Assembly (NCBI GenBank): GCA_003254905.1
Contig: QANU01083380.1
Span: 1-64,000 of the forward strand
Origin: Nissolia schottii
Lineage: Eukaryota > Streptophyta > Magnoliopsida > Fabales > Fabaceae
Direction: 5' to 3'
Length of the DNA stretch: 64,000 nt
The notes beneath the pieces were generated by a model, which saw only the letters and a program-made list of their open reading frames with translations, made no database searches and had not been told where the DNA came from. The position numbers and the translations under genes were made by a program. Shown in pieces: positions 15,167 to 27,020 of the stretch. Position 1 is the first letter of the stretch; each line of letters starts with the position of its first letter.

Positions 15167-17683
15167 TCAGCCTATTTTTTCTGTGTTGTCATCTGAAGGC
15201 CATATTACAGTTTCCATGAGTCGTTCCCTCATTAACTCTAAGTTCTCATTCGAGATCTCTTCATATATCTCAGCGTGGTTACATTTCTGCAAGAGAACAA
15301 TAGAGGTGGAAGAAAGGTTATAAACTAAACTATTTACGTATATCATCACTGCCCAAATGGTTTTTACATGCCTTGGGTTCAAACAAAAGGAAAATGTAGC
15401 TTTTGAGTTTCATTACCTTGACCCATTTACCATACAGGTGAAGCCGTGTAACCATCACCCTTTCAGCTAGCTCTTGTTGCTCCTATCAATTGGGACAACA
15501 GATCATTTCCAATGTCATTTTACGTAACATATTGTGAATATAATCTTCAAAACAATGACATGTTTGATTGAAAATCATATGGGTAATATCTTGTGTAAAG
15601 ACATTAAACCAAAAGTAGTTTACATGCAGAAGTGAACATGAAGAAAATCAACAGCAGGAGGAGCTTAAACTACAAGTCTTGACCTGAACTCGAAATACAA
15701 CTGATTTTTTCTTTTTTTAAATTAAACACATAATTCTTTTGAAAACAACAGTAGTTCTTTAGTAGAGTACTTAGAACTAGAAGGCAAAGCCTTAACCGAA
15801 AAGTTCTTAACGAATAAATAAACTAACTAGGGTACCAAACACTACCTTCCCGAGCGCTCGTATAAAACGTTTCCCGTCTGCCGGCTTGTTTGATGCAACG
15901 AAGCTGCCAACATGAAATACATGACAACCAATTAGCCAGATACTTAACTTTGCTTAATAAAAAAATAATTAACCTAACTATGAGACTGTAAGAATCTACC
16001 AAGATCCAAATATTTGAGGTAGAAATTGCAAAAGGTGTGAGCAATTCCTACCTGATGGTATATTGATCAAATACATTTCACAAAGGTCATAAACTGATTT
16101 AAAGACAGGTTGATTTGAAAGTGCCTAATGATAGAAATCCCTTCAAAATCAATTTTAAAAGAAGACAGGTTGATTAAAATCTACTAGGATCAAGACTTAA
16201 ACTATGAGATAGCTATTGAATCACCTGGTTCAAGTTTAATAATCATATTGAACTAGCTTACATTGCTTAGATCACCTCATCAATCATTAATTGCTAGAAA
16301 AATACTCTTCAAATTCAACTTTTACACATACTAGAAACAGAAAATGATAAACTTTACTGTTTTACACAAAGTTCATGTTGAACTAGTTGCGAAAGTTGTT
16401 GGCTCAAGTAAACCAGTTTAAGCATAAAAGTGTAATTAATTATTCTTGAAACAACATAAATTTCACTCACTTATAGAACCACCTATATTTTGGTGGGTTC
16501 ATCTCGTACAACTGCTGAAGAACCGTCCTCACGGCCTTGTATGTGAAATAATTGAGTATTTGCTGCATCCAAAGAAGAGTTCAGTTAAGATCAGTTAAGA
16601 TTGCAAACGTTAACAACGGTTATTGTATTCTGTGTTGTAGCAGACAAATTGGTGAATGTCATTCTCGTGCAATATTTAAGATTCAGAGTTCTTGAAAATG
16701 ATCATGCTCTCCTTCATTAGGAAAGCAAGCTCGCTTTGTACATATAGCACACGAGTTGCTAATTTCAATTGCTGGGTTAGAAACTCGCTATCGAAGCAAA
16801 ATGAGCATGTATTGAGCATAACATCTTCGTTCTATTTGAGAAATTGTCTTAGCAGCTTCTGAAGATACGTACGGTATGCCACAACTTATAACTATGTAGG
16901 CAGTTTAACTTTTGGAAGAATTACTTTTAGAAGATGAATTAAGTTTAAAGAATTACATTTTGAGGAATTAAGTTTAAAATGATTGATTTATATTTGGTTT
17001 GGATATTTCAAAAGTAAATTTAAGAGAATCATGTAATATGTTATATGCAGAGAATCATTGAGAAACACAACAAATGAAGCACCAACTTTACTATCTCTTT
17101 CAAAAACTTAAAGATAAAGACAATTGAACGATTTTATATCTACGCAAATGCTCTTTTTGACTTGGGGTCTTCAGACCGCTTACTTGTAGAAGTTATGATA
17201 CTATATCAAATTCTATTAAGAACAATTTAATCTGTTCAATAGTGTCAATTAAATGATTTTATATATTAACCATCCATATTCAAAAGGCAGCTGAGCAATG
17301 ACAAAAAGAAACATTATAAAAATGGCATCATGGATCCGGATTGTTTATCATAAAGATTGTTTATCATAAGTGTCATTGTTCCCAAATTCACATTAACAAG
17401 GAACCCTTTGAGGATTGGATAAAGTTTTTACCGTTTTGACATCACCAAAAGTGTCCTCATACTGCCCACCGAGCTCGTTCACAATCGCCACTCTCCGATC
17501 CTTCCGCTGCTTCTTGAAGCTTCTGTTAACACAGAGCCTCCACTCTCTCACTCCATCAACGAAGGAACTTCTCAGTTTCATTGTTCCCACCAAATGCCTA
17601 TTCTTCCACACAACAAAATCATCTCCATAACCACCCTTTAGATTCACCACACCGATAGTAGTATTAGGCAGAGCACTCACCAT
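15167..17683 (-). CDS. RBCX2: Chaperonin-like RbcX protein 2 type, Rubisco assembly chaperone
   Basis: Five minus-strand exons (17683-17432, 16562-16471, 15903-15846, 15482-15417, 15286-15167) join in frame to 195 residues. RbcX is a small helical homodimer that clasps the C-terminal tail of the Rubisco large subunit during assembly in the chloroplast stroma. Seen: an N-terminal basic, Ser-rich stretch suited to a transit peptide (residues 1 to about 65), then AIVNELGGQYEDTFGDVKT, the core helix NYFTYKAVRTVLQQLYEMNP, KRFIRALGKEQQELAERVM, TRLHLYGKWVKKCNHAEIYE and the conserved end MRERLMETVIWPSDD. This matches plant RbcX2 rather than the more cyanobacterial-like RbcX1. A stop codon lies just upstream in frame, so the ATG at 17683 is the only good start. 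All introns are GT-AG; the donor after exon 2 is an ideal GTGAGT. Confidence 0.93.
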
Positions 17684-18521
17684 CCTCAAATTCCCACAAC
17701 ACAAGCCTCAAAATTAACTCTTTTTTCCCAGATACACACACACCCAGATGAAAATTAATTCCAGAAACGGCGAAGTTGAAAACTTGATAGGTACCAACTA
17801 AATTACTTCGCGGTAGGAATCGTGGGTATCCGAAAAAATTGGAAATTTTGGCCAATTGTAGTCAAAAGACACATGCAGTGTTGTTGGAGTAAAAGCTTTG
17901 AAGAGAGAGAGAATAGAAAGGTGTTTTTGGTGCAAGGAAAACGAGGGAGGTGAGATTTTTGAAGGGTGTGTGGGAACCTTAACCAGACAGATAATCTAAG
18001 GTGGAAAATTTTTCGGAGCAGAGGAAAAAGAAAAAAAAGCGAAGAATTTCAAAATCAACATTGGCTTCTTCTTCCTCTGTTTTTTGTTTCTTCTTATTTT
18101 TCTTCTCGTCTTTTCAAAATTGATTGAGCAGCCACAGCCAGCCAACTCACCTGGACGGTTTCTTTCAGTTTGGTTTGATGAACGGACACGTGGCTTTGAA
18201 TCTTTGTCTTTGTCACCCAACTGAGGGCACACATCTGCGTTGCATTGATCGAATCTAATCACAATATTCTAAGCTAATAGGATATATGTAATAAAAGTGA
18301 TATATTCTACTGTAATTTTTACAAAAAAAAAAATAAAAAAAAACAACAAAATTGGATTCAATGAATCAAAAAATTAAAAGAGGAGTGGGTAATGGAATTT
18401 ACATCCGTATGATTCTCGAGCCTGAAATCGAAAAGCAACTTACTAATTTCAGGCTTTGACAAGAGGGGGACAGAGTGATTATTTATTGTCTTCATTATCT
18501 GTAATTTTTAAAATGGATCTC

Positions 18522-18811
18522 AATCAACAAAGATTATAGAATTATAAATACAAGATTCTCTTCAAGAGGCGAGTGTAGAGCATACTTTTTCATCTTTATT
18601 AACTTTAAGATAATTAGTCAATTATAGACATAAAATTAATTATTCTCATAAACACATGATGTACAAATCATACTAATATGATTTGGATAATTAAAAAAAA
18701 TTAATATTAATAAACTCATTAGTCAACAAAGATTTTTTTTGATACACAAGATCCTCTTCAAGAGGCGAGTGTAAAACATATTTTTCTATCTCTGTTAACT
18801 TTAAGATGATT
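18522..18811. repeat. Pair of ~90-bp direct repeats, period about 198 bp
   Basis: The segment at 18522-18613 recurs at 18722-18811 with small changes. Both contain CAAAGATT, then CAAGAT.CTCTTCAAGAGG, then CGAGTGTA and AACTTTAAGAT.ATT. The core CTCTTCAAGAG is itself palindromic. No known element is recognised. Confidence 0.75.
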
Positions 18812-18825
18812 ATAATCGTAAAATA

Positions 18826-19345
18826 TTAATAATTAATAGTAGTTGAATCATCGTCAGTTCTACCATCTTCAGACATATCACTTTCATGCTCACTCCAGCT
18901 GGCATCGTCATCTACGTCAGCAAACATCTCATCGTCTGAAAGTAACGTCAGTGTCATGTTATCTGGGCACGCAGAAATTGGATTTGGACCACATTCATTA
19001 CCAATATTGGGAAAAACTTCGTCAAAGTTGATAAATAATTCAATGCCACTGAGACTTGCCTTATAAGTCTCATATAAATAAAATATTTGTTGCACCTAGA
19101 GGTCGTTCGATATCGTAACATGACCAATATTTAACAACTCCATTAATGAAAGACACATGAGCTTTATATTTGACTCTCTCGACTTTCCTATTAAAATGAA
19201 AACAAATTGCAATATGTAAATCAAAAAATGACATAGATGACCATAATATAACAAACTTCACCTCATTATCCCTAACAAACTCAAAGCTTAAATTGCAATA
19301 TGTTGTTTTACTTATATCAACGTAATTGCTAACAAAGAGTAACAT
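18826..19345 (-). pseudogene. Possible N-terminal fragment of a MuDR-type (MULE) transposase
   Basis: Two overlapping minus-strand frames (19345-19070 and 19095-18826) read like the variable N-terminal region of plant MuDR-type transposases. The first has VKFVILWSSMSFFDLHIAIC and YKAHVSFINGVVKYWSCYDI. The second has IELFINFDEVFPNIGNECGP followed by a strongly acidic tail (DDEMFADVDDDASWSEHES). The frames overlap without a clean join, and no catalytic DDE region or zinc finger is seen. The call rests on style and composition only. Confidence 0.3.
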
Positions 19346-20177
19346 TCGGTTAAAGTTTAAATTTTTTACTTTTAAAATGGCTAGGGTTTGAATCCCAATG
19401 GGTGATCAGTACTTTTGCAAACTTTCAAAATTTCTGAAGACATGTCCACACTTAAACTTTTTCTTAAAAAAAAAAAAAAAACTTACTTTGGCATAATTTA
19501 AGCATGGAAGGTAGTTTCTTTTGGCCCAAAAATGGATTGTATTTTTGGCCCATTGGATTGAAGGAAAATGAGGATGAGAAATAAAATAAAGAAAATGAGT
19601 GTGCAGATTGTAATGGCAAGTAAGACCAACCTCATACTATTAAGATGCACTCATAAAGAAGCCATGTCTATTGCCATTCCGAAGCATAAATATAAAATTT
19701 GGCTCGAGACTTAATCTGACCACCCTACTGAATTATTAGGTTAGTTGTTGACCTAGATATAAATAAAATAATAATAAATATATATAACTTAAAACATTAA
19801 AAAATCCAAATAAATAAAATGTATTTATTTGAACATTCATCATAACATAAACTAAGATTCAAACTTCAAATGTCATACCATACATAAACAATACAAGTTC
19901 AAGATCCCAAATCACAAATGACAAATTCAATTCCAAACATAAGTAGATCAAGTTTTAAATAAAAAATACATAACAACAACAATTCTACATGAATATTCAA
20001 TATTTATTACAAGAAGGCAACAAAATATGTGTATGTAACAAGAAAAATGGTACAAAAATGAGGGACTTAAACACATATTTTGTAGGAAAATAAAAAAAAA
20101 AGCTCAATCTGACAAACAGTAATTTCAAAAAAATTGGTTTGCCTTTTTTTATTATAAAAAAATAGAAAAAATAAAAA

Positions 20178-20355
20178 AATTTAAAAAACACATGACTCGA
20201 CTAGGTCACTGGGTCAGCGGCTTTCACAAAAATCGGTCGGGTCAGTCTGAGTTTGAAACGTGGCTGATCCACTTAGATAAACGGCCCGGTCCCATGACCG
20301 AGTCACTGGGTTCTGGGTTGACCCGGCTGGGTCGGATCGAGTTTTTTAACTATGT
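20178..20355. repeat. GGGTC/GACCC-rich degenerate repeat
   Basis: Contains several phrases of the type TCACTGGGTCAG, CGGTCGGGTCAG and TTGACCCGGCTGGGTCGG, bounded by inverted TTTTTTAA-type ends (AAAAAACACATGACTCGA and TCGAGTTTTTTAACTATG). This composition matches small hAT-type repeats common in plants. No target duplication could be defined in the A-rich flanks. Confidence 0.45.
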
Positions 20356-20380
20356 ACTGAAAAAATCTATTACTTAATGG

Positions 20381-20607
20381 TACTCTCTCTCTCCATCCAC
20401 AAATATTTATCATTTTAAAATTTCAATATAATAGTAATTATTTATTTTTATATTTTATCCTTATTTAATAGAGATAATTTTTTTAAAAAAATGAGAAGGT
20501 TAAAATTTTTAAATCAGTGTAAATCTTTTATATACTTTTATAATATTAGTAATTTTTTAATATGTGTGAAAAATCTCTAAAAATTCTTATTTGTAACGGA
20601 TGTAGTA
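20381..20607. mobile_element. Stowaway-like (Tc1/mariner) MITE
   Basis: The left end is TACTCTCTCTCTCCATCCAC followed by AAATATTTATC. The right end, read inward, is TACATCCGTTACAAATAAGA. This is the CTCCNTCCGTT..AAATAT signature of small TA-flanked plant MITEs. The inverted ends are imperfect, and the interior of about 180 bp is AT-rich. Confidence 0.6.
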
Positions 20608-22427
20608 TGATTATTCAGAGATTCAAATTTTAGCCGATTGAATGACATCAAAACCAGAAAAAAAAAAAAATTGGAGTTAAAGATAAACACTTCTTCATAA
20701 AGCGTCAATTTCTTCTTCTTCTTCTTTTTTAATTTTAGATGGTTGCAAACCTAATTGCCATTGACATACTACTCATTTTCTTCAATATTAAATGTCATTT
20801 TTGACATATATATACAAATTAAAAATTAATTAATTTACACATACTTAAAGAACATATCAAGTGTTTAAATTAAATTACGTTTAAATATTTTTGTTTCTCT
20901 CAACATTGTTTTTAATTAAGACACATGTTGAGTTATTATAAAGATAAAATTAAAAAATAACAATTAATACTTTTTAATTTAATCTAATAATAATTAATTT
21001 TAAATAAAATTTTTAATTTTAAATAAAAGATGTTATTTAATATTGGACGGTTAGTTGACTTTAATAGTCCAAACTGTATTTGATTCTAACTTCTAAAAAT
21101 TCTTGGTAATAAGTGTCACAAAATTTGTCTAATGCAAAAGTATGTGCCAAAATCAATGTGAGAAACAGTTCTAATGCATCAATCACGCACGGCCCTTCTA
21201 GGATCCTATGAGGAAACAATCAATAGACAATTGTTAATGTATGATTCTGATCAGGTATAGCTAAGATTTAGGGCTAAAAGACAAAACAAAATGACTAGAA
21301 GACAAAAACTCTAAAGAATCCTCCTATTTTTCAACGCCCTATATTCAGTTAAATAATTTCTTAAACAACTAAAATATTTTCATGATGGATCAACATGAAA
21401 TAATTTCTTCAGGCAGCTCCACCATGCACGTTGCTCCATATGAAGAGGGAAATGTCACTTCAATATCTCATTTAGGTGCATACCTAACAATTGACTAACA
21501 AAAGTACCAGCATTAGAGTAACATGTTAAGAATAACTCAAGATACAATGTTAAAATATTTTTTTATCTTATTTTAAATTGATTAAGATTTGTCTTAATTT
21601 GATTACATTTTGATTAATTATTTAATGTGTCTAACTTATAAATAAGTATTGTCTTCTTTATATTTAATATTAAGAACGCACAATCATTAATAATATTATT
21701 CTCAGTTATATTTTATCTCGTTTACTGGTGATGTTTAACACAATACAATGAGACTAACACAAGGGTTGGTTAAATGGTAGACATAGTCGTCACTTTCATA
21801 AAAGATTTGAGATTTGACGCTCAAGAAAGGAAGGAAAAAAAAACTTATGTCAAAAAAGACAACCTTAGTATCTGTGTTAAATTAATTAGTTTCATTAACA
21901 GTGAAATCCAAATATCAAAGAAAGAAATAAAAAAAATAAACGTATGAGCATGAGATCCACTACAAAGAGAAAAGATGTGAAATTAATCCAAAAACATATT
22001 TAAGTCATCATACACCAATATAAAGTCTAATTATTCATAAGTCCCATGATGAAATAAGTTGTTGGATATAATTTGATCAAATATATAGCAATATTTTTAC
22101 TTTAAGAGGTAAATTCTCCAAAATTTCACTATTGAAATATCATTTTGTGTGTGATTAGGTGAAGCTTGACAAAGAATTTCATTTTTAAAAACCTTATCCA
22201 AGGATAAGGGTTTGGTGTAGTCTCCTCCTATTTTCAGTATCTTGCCTAGGATTCCTTATTTCACTACCTCTACAAAAGCTACTTTTTTCAGTCAAATATT
22301 TATGAATCATTTCAAAGTTCAAAAGCACTCCCTATATTTGCCTCTTCCAACTGCTTAGTTAGTTTAGTTGGTTATATCTACCTCCTCCTCCTTCTTGCAT
22401 GCCACTGCCAGCTTCAGCTTTTTGTTA

Positions 22428-22793
22428 ATGGCCCCTTCTGGAAGAAGGACAATGGAAAGAACAAGAACAAAAACGAGAAGAAGCCACTTCAAGAAGAAGC
22501 ATCGCCATCATCAAAAACAGAACAAAAACCAAGCAACAATATCCTCTGTTTCCTCTGCTTCAAGCTGCTCCAAATTAGATTCTGATCATGAGGTGGCCAG
22601 TGTGTGTTGCTCCACTCCAAAAGGTGACAAGTTTAGGATACCAGAAATTTCAACATGCCCTCCAGCACCAAAGAAGCCAAGGGTCCTCACTAATTGCTCT
22701 TTGCGAAGATCATTATCCTTTTTTGTACCTCCAGATCTTGAAATCTTCTTCTCCCTTCCCCTTCCGCATGTTTCCCTTTCTTTTGTTTGCTAA
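22428..22793 (+). CDS. SIAMESE-related (SMR-type) cyclin-dependent kinase inhibitor
   Basis: An intronless frame of 121 residues starts at the ATG at 22428 (MAPSGRRTMERTRTKTRR). The in-frame sequence before it opens only from a non-ATG codon. The N-terminal third is very basic (RRSHFKKKHRHHQKQNKNQ), suited to nuclear import. The two family signatures are clear: IPEISTCPPAPKKPR in the middle (about residues 76-90) and SLSFFVPPDLEIFF near the C-terminus (about 100-113). SMR proteins are small plant-specific inhibitors of cyclin-CDK complexes that slow mitosis and promote endoreduplication, often under stress or developmental control. Single-exon structure and size are normal for the family. Which SMR subclass it belongs to was not resolved. 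A MITE lies directly in its 3' flank. Confidence 0.9.
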   Translation: MAPSGRRTMERTRTKTRRSHFKKKHRHHQKQNKNQATISSVSSASSCSKLDSDHEVASVCCSTPKGDKFRIPEISTCPPAPKKPRVLTNCSLRRSLSFFVPPDLEIFFSLPLPHVSLSFVC

Positions 22794-22818
22794 ATACATA
22801 CACTTTTAAAATGCCGCA

Positions 22819-23062
22819 CAAAAGTATGTTTGGTTTCTGTTTTTATTTTTTGTATTCTTTTTTTTTTTTGTGGGTTGTTTCTTGTTTTTCATGATTTTGC
22901 CAAAGAAATGATCAAAACAAGAAATGAAAATAGAAAAAACAAGATTTACCTATTTTCACGGTTTCCTTCGAAACATCTTGAGACGCAGGAAACATGATTG
23001 AAAAATAAAAAATGGAAACAAGAAAATGAAAACAGAAACTAAACTTACTCATACTTTTGAAG
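22819..23062. mobile_element. MITE-like inverted repeat in the 3' flank of the SMR gene
   Basis: The left end CAAAAGTATGTTTGGTTTCTG and the inward-read right end CAAAAGTATGAGTAAGTTTA followed by GTTTCTGTTTTCATTTT pair over about 35 bp with one small gap. The interior is T-rich, then A-rich. It begins only about 25 bp after the SMR stop, so it is likely transcribed in the 3' UTR. Confidence 0.6.
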
Positions 23063-23905
23063 TGCTTTTAGTCTATTATTATGTTCTCATCATGCATATA
23101 GCTAATGATGAGAGGTATACTTAATTTGAGATCTTTTGATTTTGGAGTGGTTGGAGTTTTAATTAGGGAACAGTTATATATGCATCCCCCTTCTTTTTCT
23201 GCTAATTAGTTTTAGCTGGGGGAACAACTTTAGGGTTTGTCAGTCCCTATATTTAGCTTTGGAGTGGTGGTTCTCCGATATAGATTTTAGGTTTATTTTC
23301 TTTGTATTCTCTTATCCTATAGAACATATAGTATTTGTGTTCTGACCTTCAAGTTAAAGTGTGTGCTGAGTGCAAATTAATGTAATATATATGGGTTTGA
23401 TTTGAGGTTTGTTGAGGGTTAGGGCTTGCAACTCTACAAAGCTCATTATTAGTTTCTGTCAATTAATTTTGGAGAAATTAAACTCATATATATACTTCTC
23501 TGTATGCAAATCCTTATTTATTTTTTTAATGTATTTCTCTTCTACTTCTCTTCTGCTCTACATTATATTAATTAGCTGTATTCTTTAGCAATTACGTCTC
23601 ATAGCTGCATTTACACAATCAAAATTGTATGACAAATTCAAATTATCATATTCAATTTGTTACATGACAAGCAAGGCTGTGTATTTTGAGGTGTTTGATT
23701 TAATTTGGGCATGAACTTGTAGTTGGTAAAAGGCCTAAACCCCGCTATGATCATTCTCCTAATGTCCTTTGTGAATGAATATGGCAAGTACTTAATGGAC
23801 TGGTTTAAATCTTAATTATGATAATAAATTGTTTGTTATGATGATAAGGGATTGAAAATTAATGGAAAAAGAAAAGGAAAGCAAAAAAGCACAAACAATT
23901 TCGTA

Positions 23906-24177
23906 TAAGGTTTTCAAGACAGTTGATACATACAAGGTTTACACAAGGGATGCAGTTAAATATGGCTACAAATCTTTTTCAAGTGTTTTGGGATCAAATC
24001 TCAACACACTTTTCAAAGTGGGAGCAGCATAAACACTTGCCGTTAAGACAGTTAACCTGTTCTCTCCAAAGGCGTATGTGAAAACTTTTAAGTACTTAGA
24101 ACAAGATGTAGGGATAGCCAAATTTGACACACACCAAAACATCGTTAATTTCAGTGCGCAATCAAATAATAATTTAT
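23906..24177 (+). pseudogene. Coding-like remnant of unknown family
   Basis: One forward frame has peptide-like composition: KTVDTYKVYTRDAVKYGYK, then FSSVLGSNLNTLFKVGAA, then, after one interruption, KTVNLFSPKAYVKTFKYLEQ. Internal similarity (KTV-x-x-Y/F repeated, YVKTFKY against YKVFKTV) suggests a repeated motif. No family is recognised. It lies immediately left of an LTR-like fossil and may belong to it. Confidence 0.2.
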
Positions 24178-25150
24178 AAAACTAAATTAACCCCAAAAAT
24201 GTAGTAAAGGGGTTAACCTAGGTCGTCTCTCAAGGAAGCAATTAAAACCAATTAAAAGTTAAACTAAATTGGGAGGTTTGAATTGATTGAATTTAAAATA
24301 AAAGAAAATTAAAATAAATAAATAAACAATGATAAAAGGCAATATCATGCATACGGCATTTCTAGATCAATGATTAATTGTCATTGGTTCCTAATTAATT
24401 ATTCATGAGAGGGGATATTGTTTATTAGTTAAAATCTCTAACTAATACGCAATTCACTTAAGAGACTGCGATCATCAATTCCCTAAGCGTTTATTAATAC
24501 AGGAATTAAAACTAAGATCTCAACCTAATTAAATCTAATTAGTTCCCCCAAAAAGTTCCCAATCGTCAAGATATATCAACCTAGAATTAACCCTAATCAA
24601 TAACATGTGATTGCTATATTACTAATTAGGGGCGGAACAAATCATGAATAAACATCAAGTACAAGATCTCGATTTAATCCTAATCTAGAATTACAGCATG
24701 TAAGATATTAAGAAAACTACCTTTCCATGGTGGAGGGTAAATGCTCATAATAAATAAAAAATAGAAGAGAGTGAAAAATAATAGAGAATTAAAGTAACAA
24801 AACCTGAATACAATAACGGAAGAAATTCGCAAATAGTTGGGAGCTTACATTGTCAATGCGAGCGCTCCAACAATAACTTAAGCACTACTAACATAAAATA
24901 AAAGGAAAATTGTAGAAAATAAAAGTGGAGGTTGAGTATGAAGTTTCTAGTGAGGGCTGGCAATATGTGGGCTCTGGTGAGTAGGACTGTGGTGGATATG
25001 GGTCATGTGGGTATGATTGAAGTTCCGATGGTGGTGGTTGGTATGTTTTGGTCGGATAGGGGAGAAGAGAGTAAGGCCCTGTTGTTGGTAAGTGTAGGAT
25101 GGTGAAGCCATCACCCCAGAACGACTCAAGTGGTCTTTCCATTGTTATTC
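24146..25150. mobile_element. LTR-like repeat fossil (uncertain family)
   Basis: The sequence includes CCTAGGTCGTCTCTCAAGGA, a phrase found in several plant LTR or terminal-repeat families. It continues as long AT-rich non-coding sequence and ends around a short proline/tyrosine-rich frame on the minus strand (24888-25142). No complete ends or target duplication were found. It is old and broken; family and boundaries are guesses. Confidence 0.3.
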
Positions 25151-25919
25151 AGACAAATTGATACACAAAAAATTCACGTTTTTAGGGCTTTAATTATGTG
25201 TTCTTCCATACAAATTTTTTTGTCTTACGTATTTCAGTTTCAGTGAGGTACAAAATATATAAAAATTTGTTATCTTCAAGTCTCTCTCTATATTGTATTT
25301 AGTACTAAACACAACCTTAAATTTATGGTTTATTTTTTGTTTTGATATTTTTTTTTAAAAACAATTTTAACCAATGATATTTATACATGTTCACAATAAA
25401 AATGAACTCCCTCTTTGTTCCGGATAGATTCACTTATTCATCAATTTTGTTAATCTTACTGTGAATGTATTTAAATATAAAATGTTATATATTTATAATT
25501 TTTTCTAAGATATCTCTGTTTTTATAAACAGCGCATTATAGTAAAATAAATGTGTGGCAGAAAGTGTCTATAGCTAAGAGAATCCAATGAAGAGACTCTC
25601 GTGTGGGTCTGTGATAATCATTTGTCGTATTGGACAAAGAGAATCTCAAGAAATTTCTCATCAATTTTATACTTTAGGTGCTTTTATGTGCTTCATGATG
25701 ACGGATACATCACTTGTCCTTGTAATGAGAGATTTATTGCAGTATTTATTTGTAGCACTGCCCTACTTACTCATGCACACTCAAATATTTTGAAATAAAG
25801 GAACATAAAAATTAACTGATTGGTGTATAAGAGTGGTAGTAATATGTTTGAGGGGCATTTAATATATTTGTGTTTTTAAGGGTAATTCTTTCTCAAAACA
25901 TGGGTCAAAAATATAATTT

Positions 25920-26145
25920 ATAAACGTATGTGGAAAAAACTAAAATCGTCATAGTATATGATGATTTCAGTATTTTTTTAAAAAAAGAAGGAGACTGAAA
26001 TTACCATCAGATATGACAATTTCAGTCACTATGAGTGTTGAAATTGCCACCCCATGGTGATTTCAACCACTTTTTTCTTTTTTTATAAAAAATTGTATTT
26101 AAATCGTCATGCCTTGTAGCAATTTCAATACTATCACTCATACAG
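25920..26145. repeat. Series of GAAATTGCCAT/ATGATTTCA palindromes
   Basis: Four or more related units occur: AAAATCGTCATAGTATATGA..GATTTCAGT, CTGAAATTACCATCAGATATG..CAATTTCAGT, TTGAAATTGCCACCCCATGG..GATTTCAACC, and AAATCGTCATGCC..CAATTTCAA. Each is a short inverted repeat, and together they can fold into successive stems. A T-rich bridge sits near 26065-26095. No named family is recognised. Confidence 0.6.
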
Positions 26146-26224
26146 TTGTAAATCTTGTATCATATGCATATTACAGGGATTTATTATATTTTGGGAAATA
26201 TATTTGTAAAAAATCCTATGTTTA

Positions 26225-26500
26225 AAGAAAGTTTTTGTTGGTACTTGAACTTTTTATTGATATCTATATTAATTCATCAAAAAAGAAAAAAAAACTCTAA
26301 TTATTCTCTAAACATGTTTAATTGATTCTTGAACATTTCAAACGTTATTCTCACAAGTCCTTGAACATTTTAGATGAAAGGAGTAACAAAGATTACGTTT
26401 AAGATGTTCAGGGGCCAATTGTATTTTTTTATTGAGAGACCGATATGGACATATATAATTGAAAAGTTTAGGGATCAACTAAGACATTTCTCGTAATATG
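26225..26500. mobile_element. MITE-like inverted repeat
   Basis: GTTGGTACTTGAACTTTTTA near 26239 pairs with GTTGATCCCTAAACTTTTCA read inward from about 26480. The arms run on for about 50 bp at moderate identity. The phrases 'AGGGATCAA' and 'CTTGAACATTT' are typical of small non-autonomous plant repeats. Ends are not exactly defined. Confidence 0.4.
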
Positions 26501-26549
26501 TTTATGAGAAATTTTTGAGTGATAAGCACAATTTAAATATACTCTTGAT

Positions 26550-27020
26550 TAGGGGTGAATATGAGTCGAGTCGGACCCGACCATGTTTTGGATCCGACTC
26601 GACTTTAGTGGGTCAGGTCAAATTTTAATCTTTTGAATGGGTACTCACTGGACTCGCGACCCGTTTGGGTCGGGTGGGGTTGGCGAGTGATCCACTATTT
26701 TTTTTTTAAAAAATCATTTTTTATAAAAAAATATTTTTTTAATTAAAAATATATATATTATGTTTAGATACATAAAATGATCTTAGGCAAAAAAAAATCT
26801 AATCACAAAAAGACTTTTTTTGTTTTTTAATATATATAAAATAATAAAAACAATAAAATAAAATGACTGGTCAGCAGGTTGAGTAGGTTTTGACAAGTTA
26901 GACCCAACACAAGTGATGGGTCAGGCAAGTCGGACCCATCGACCCAACCTAACCCAACTCAAAGGGAATTGGGTCGGGTTAGTGGGTCGTCGGGTCGGAC
27001 CCACTTACTGAACACCCTTA
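26550..27020. mobile_element. hAT-type MITE with perfect 8-bp target duplication
   Basis: The element starts TAGGGGTGAATATG and ends GAACACCCTTA; the right end reads TAAGGGTGTTCAG inward, an imperfect inverted pair of about 12 bp. It is flanked on both sides by the identical 8-mer CTCTTGAT (26542-26549 and 27021-27028), the target duplication size of hAT elements. The inside is rich in GGGTCGG and CGACCC phrases, as in well-known plant hAT MITEs. Length is 471 bp; it encodes nothing. Confidence 0.88.

Larger units (their letters stand above)
17684..22427. other. Repeat-rich spacer between RbcX2-like and the SMR gene
   Basis: The first few hundred bases are the RbcX2-like leader and promoter. 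The rest is AT-rich and holds a long direct repeat, a probable MULE transposase fragment, a GGGTC-rich repeat and a Stowaway-like MITE (listed separately). Between about 20620 and 22330 nothing further is recognised. Confidence 0.5.
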
